Of a stretch of DNA of 64,000 nucleotides, positions 62,069 to 64,000 are shown piece after piece. A program made the position numbers and the translations under genes. Source of the DNA: Fundidesulfovibrio putealis DSM 16056 (GTDB lineage Bacteria > Desulfobacterota > Desulfovibrionia > Desulfovibrionales > Desulfovibrionaceae); the NCBI RefSeq assembly GCF_000429325.1, contig NZ_AUBQ01000006.1, forward strand, positions 248,001 through 312,000, written 5' to 3'. The notes beneath the pieces were generated by a model, which saw only the letters and a list, made by a program, of their open reading frames with translations, had not been told where the DNA came from and searched no databases. Position 1 is the first letter of the stretch, and the number at the start of each line of letters is the position of its first letter.

Positions 62069-63493
62069 TTACAAGTCGTTTTGCGGGGCGTGGCTTTTGG
62101 AGCGGGATGTAAGGCCGTGTTTTTTCAGCAACCGATATAATTGCGCCGGGCTCAATTCCGATACGGACATTATTTTGGATATATTGCCTGCATAGGAGTC
62201 AACCAGAGACCGGAAATAGATCTGTTCGATCTTGTCCAATGATTCCGTGCGGAAGGACTTCCAGCTCATGTCGATGGTATCGCTTGCGGGCTTGAGGGAC
62301 AACTCCTGCGAGGCCGCAGTACCCTTCAGGGTGGACCGGATGAGGAGCGCGCGCATCTCCAGCGGCAGGTGCCAGGGCATGAGGACGTCGTCGGTTTGGG
62401 CGGACGAGACCAGCGCCCGGATCAGGTGGGACAGTTCGCGCACGTTTCCGGGCCAGGCATATGTGCGGAACATGCGCATGAGTTCCGGGGAGACGGTTTT
62501 CGTGGCCAGATTGTTGCTCCGGCATGCTTCCGCCAGAAAGAACGCCACGAGCTCAGGCAGGTCGGAGAGCCGCTCCCGCAGGGGAGGAAGGCGGATTGTC
62601 ACCTCCCGGATTCGGAAAAAGAGGTCTTCCCGGAACTGGCCCGCACCGACCATGGCTTCAAGATCCCTGTTGCTGGCGCACACGAAGCGGAAATCGCTGA
62701 ACACCTCGTGATGTTCCCCGAGGGGGCGATACCTGTGGGTTTCCAGGACGCGCAGCAGGAGTTTTTGCGTTTCAAGGTCGAGTTCGCTTATTTCGTCCAG
62801 GAAGAGGGTGCCGCCGTGCGCCTGCTGGATAAGTCCCTGGTTTGCGGACACCGCGCTGGTGAACGATCCCTTCTTGTGTCCGAAGAGCTCGCTTCCTGCG
62901 ATGTTGGGCTGGAGAGACGCGCAGTCCACGATCACGAACGGTCCGTTCGCCACGGAACAGTTCTCGTGCAGGGCCCTGACGAAGAGGTCCTTGCCGACGC
63001 CCGTTTCTCCGTAAAACAGAACGCTCACGTTGCTTCGAGCCGCCCTGGACATTTCCTGTATGCATTGCAGCAACTGGGGGCTCGACCCCACAATCCGGCT
63101 GCGATCCACGGGCAGCGTGTCGCTCTTTTTCTCCCTGAACGCCGTGGCTTGGCGGATGGAGAGTTGGAGTTCCTGCGGTGAAAACGGCTTTTCGACGTAG
63201 TCCCAGGCTCCGTTGCGGATGGCCAGTTCCGCTCCGTTCGGATCGCCCGCGCTGGTGATGATGATTACCAGGGGGTTGGAGGGGAGGTTCGTGAATTTCA
63301 CAAGGGATTCCAGACCGTTGCCGTCTGGGAGGAAGACGTCTAGAAACACGAGGTCGATGGGGATTGCCGCGGCCCTTTTGAGTCCCTGGACCAGGGAGGG
63401 TTCGGCATACACGTCGTGCCCTTCCGCCCCAATGATGTCCGAAAGCACCACGCGGGTGATCTCGTCATCGTCAACTATAAGAATCCTGGCCAT
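62069..63493 (-). CDS. NtrC-type response regulator with altered GAFTGA loop
   Basis: 474 residues. Receiver domain 1-120 (DDD at 8-10, phospho-acceptor D52 in VFLDVFLPDGNG, K102). AAA+ domain about 133-365 with Walker A GETGVGKD (162-169), Walker B LFLDEI, and the arginine-finger region REDLFFRI. C-terminal Fis-type helix-turn-helix (NISKIMSVSELSPAQLYRLL). The sigma-54 contact loop reads GSFTSA (209-214) instead of GAFTGA. AAGGA precedes the ATG. No cognate histidine kinase is in the window. Confidence 0.93.
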   Translation of the reverse strand: MARILIVDDDEITRVVLSDIIGAEGHDVYAEPSLVQGLKRAAAIPIDLVFLDVFLPDGNGLESLVKFTNLPSNPLVIIITSAGDPNGAELAIRNGAWDYVEKPFSPQELQLSIRQATAFREKKSDTLPVDRSRIVGSSPQLLQCIQEMSRAARSNVSVLFYGETGVGKDLFVRALHENCSVANGPFVIVDCASLQPNIAGSELFGHKKGSFTSAVSANQGLIQQAHGGTLFLDEISELDLETQKLLLRVLETHRYRPLGEHHEVFSDFRFVCASNRDLEAMVGAGQFREDLFFRIREVTIRLPPLRERLSDLPELVAFFLAEACRSNNLATKTVSPELMRMFRTYAWPGNVRELSHLIRALVSSAQTDDVLMPWHLPLEMRALLIRSTLKGTAASQELSLKPASDTIDMSWKSFRTESLDKIEQIYFRSLVDSYAGNISKIMSVSELSPAQLYRLLKKHGLTSRSKSHAPQNDL

Positions 63494-63640
63494 GCTGCTT
63501 CCTTGTCTTCAACCGGGTGTGGCTGCCTCGGGATTCACCCAGGTGCGTTGAGTTGTTTTGATGCGCATGGTCCCGCAACGTGCCCGGTAGCATGTGTGCG
63601 GTCACAGCTTCATTCGGGAAGTGTACGTTATGTTTCCATG

Positions 63641-64000
63641 CTAATTTTGAGATTCAAAAAACGCGATAGCTCGGCGCAGTTCGGCAAACTGATAGATGAT
63701 GTAGTCAGGCTCTGCCCCGCTGTACTTTTTCCTTCCCTGATTGGACGAAAAAAAGACAGTCTTCATGCCGAAACTGTTGGCGCCATAAATGTCCCGGTAC
63801 ATGTCGTTGCCCACGAAGAGGACATTTTCTGCAGGAAGATCGAGCCCATCGAGTGCTGATTGAAATATCCTGCTGTCAGGTTTCCTGTATCCCAGGTCTC
63901 CGGAGACGATGATGGGGCTGAAATAGTCTGCGATGCCCACAGCCCGCATTTCCGGCAGTGCCCAGGCGCTCTGCGCGTCGGACAATGCGGCAAGCTTGTA
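63641..64000 (-). CDS. HAD-family hydrolase, C-terminal part (cut by window edge)
   Basis: About 120 C-terminal residues are visible. Motif II (KLAALSDAQSAW, Ser at the conserved position), motif III region GYRKPDSRIFQSAL with the conserved Lys, and motif IV NVLFVGNDMYRDIYGA. The layout is that of small HAD-superfamily phosphatases (REG-2/YjjG-like). The nucleophile motif lies beyond the window. Confidence 0.85.
   Translation of the reverse strand, partial: YKLAALSDAQSAWALPEMRAVGIADYFSPIIVSGDLGYRKPDSRIFQSALDGLDLPAENVLFVGNDMYRDIYGANSFGMKTVFFSSNQGRKKYSGAEPDYIIYQFAELRRAIAFFESQN

Overview
The window is a high-GC Gram-negative chromosome segment that looks like a sulfate reducer of the Desulfovibrionaceae. 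The taxonomic cues are a 219-residue siroheme sulfite reductase of the small assimilatory type, a chemoreceptor fused to a bacteriohemerythrin domain (DcrH-like), a complex I operon without the NADH-oxidising module, and several copies of an intergenic element headed by ATGCCTCCGGCGGCC. The assignment comes from reading gene families; no search was run.

Layout. 1-3652: chaperone operon cbpA-cbpM-clpB (clpB runs off the left edge) with a readable promoter, divergent from an Smr-domain gene. 3683-5772: a low-GC two-gene unit of unknown function (a membrane protein and an exported beta-sandwich protein). 5946-10984: a motility-associated DUF115 glycosyltransferase-like gene, a divergent dnaA with an AT-rich upstream region, and a GT2 glycosyltransferase fused to a Rossmann-like domain. 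11150-13725: the sulfite reductase and the hemerythrin chemoreceptor, divergent. 13726-14224: a gene-free stretch rich in RNA structure (terminators, two repeat copies, a long imperfect hairpin). 14225-17343: DMT transporter, pseudo-receiver/TPR protein, TVP38-type membrane protein and a DUF3467 protein. 17462-29161: a 13-gene NDH-1 operon, nuoABCDHIJK, an extra MrpD-like pump, a 72-residue membrane protein, then nuoL-like, nuoM and nuoN. It is transcribed leftward from a good promoter at 29213-29241 and ends in a strong terminator at 17402-17432.

29500-34423 holds a small plus-strand unit, an AI-2E-type transporter, TerC, a Tim44-like protein preceded by a strong terminator or attenuator, and a small MCE-like protein. 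34944-42702 combines glpD (glycerol-3-phosphate dehydrogenase), a HAD-IIB phosphatase, a PhnCDE-type ABC importer with two permeases, and a SorC-family sugar-phosphate-sensing regulator. Together they suggest import, dephosphorylation and oxidation of an organophosphate. 43000-43539 is a DJ-1/PfpI protein.

44022-63493 is mostly a cell-envelope and stress region. On the plus strand: PilZ, DUF3309, CsbD, DUF3185, a small secreted protein, a glycine-zipper lipoprotein and an LpxR-type lipid A deacylase. On the minus strand, in transcription order: YqjD-like, YqjE-like, a 68-residue protein, a BON lipoprotein, two Cys-rich exported proteins sharing one cysteine pattern, an SH3 protein, a VWA-OmpA protein and a giant NdvB/ChvB-type cyclic beta-1,2-glucan synthase. 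Behind them lies a sigma-54-type response regulator with an altered GAFTGA loop, and a HAD hydrolase is cut by the right edge.

No rRNA, tRNA, CRISPR array, insertion sequence or prophage was recognised.
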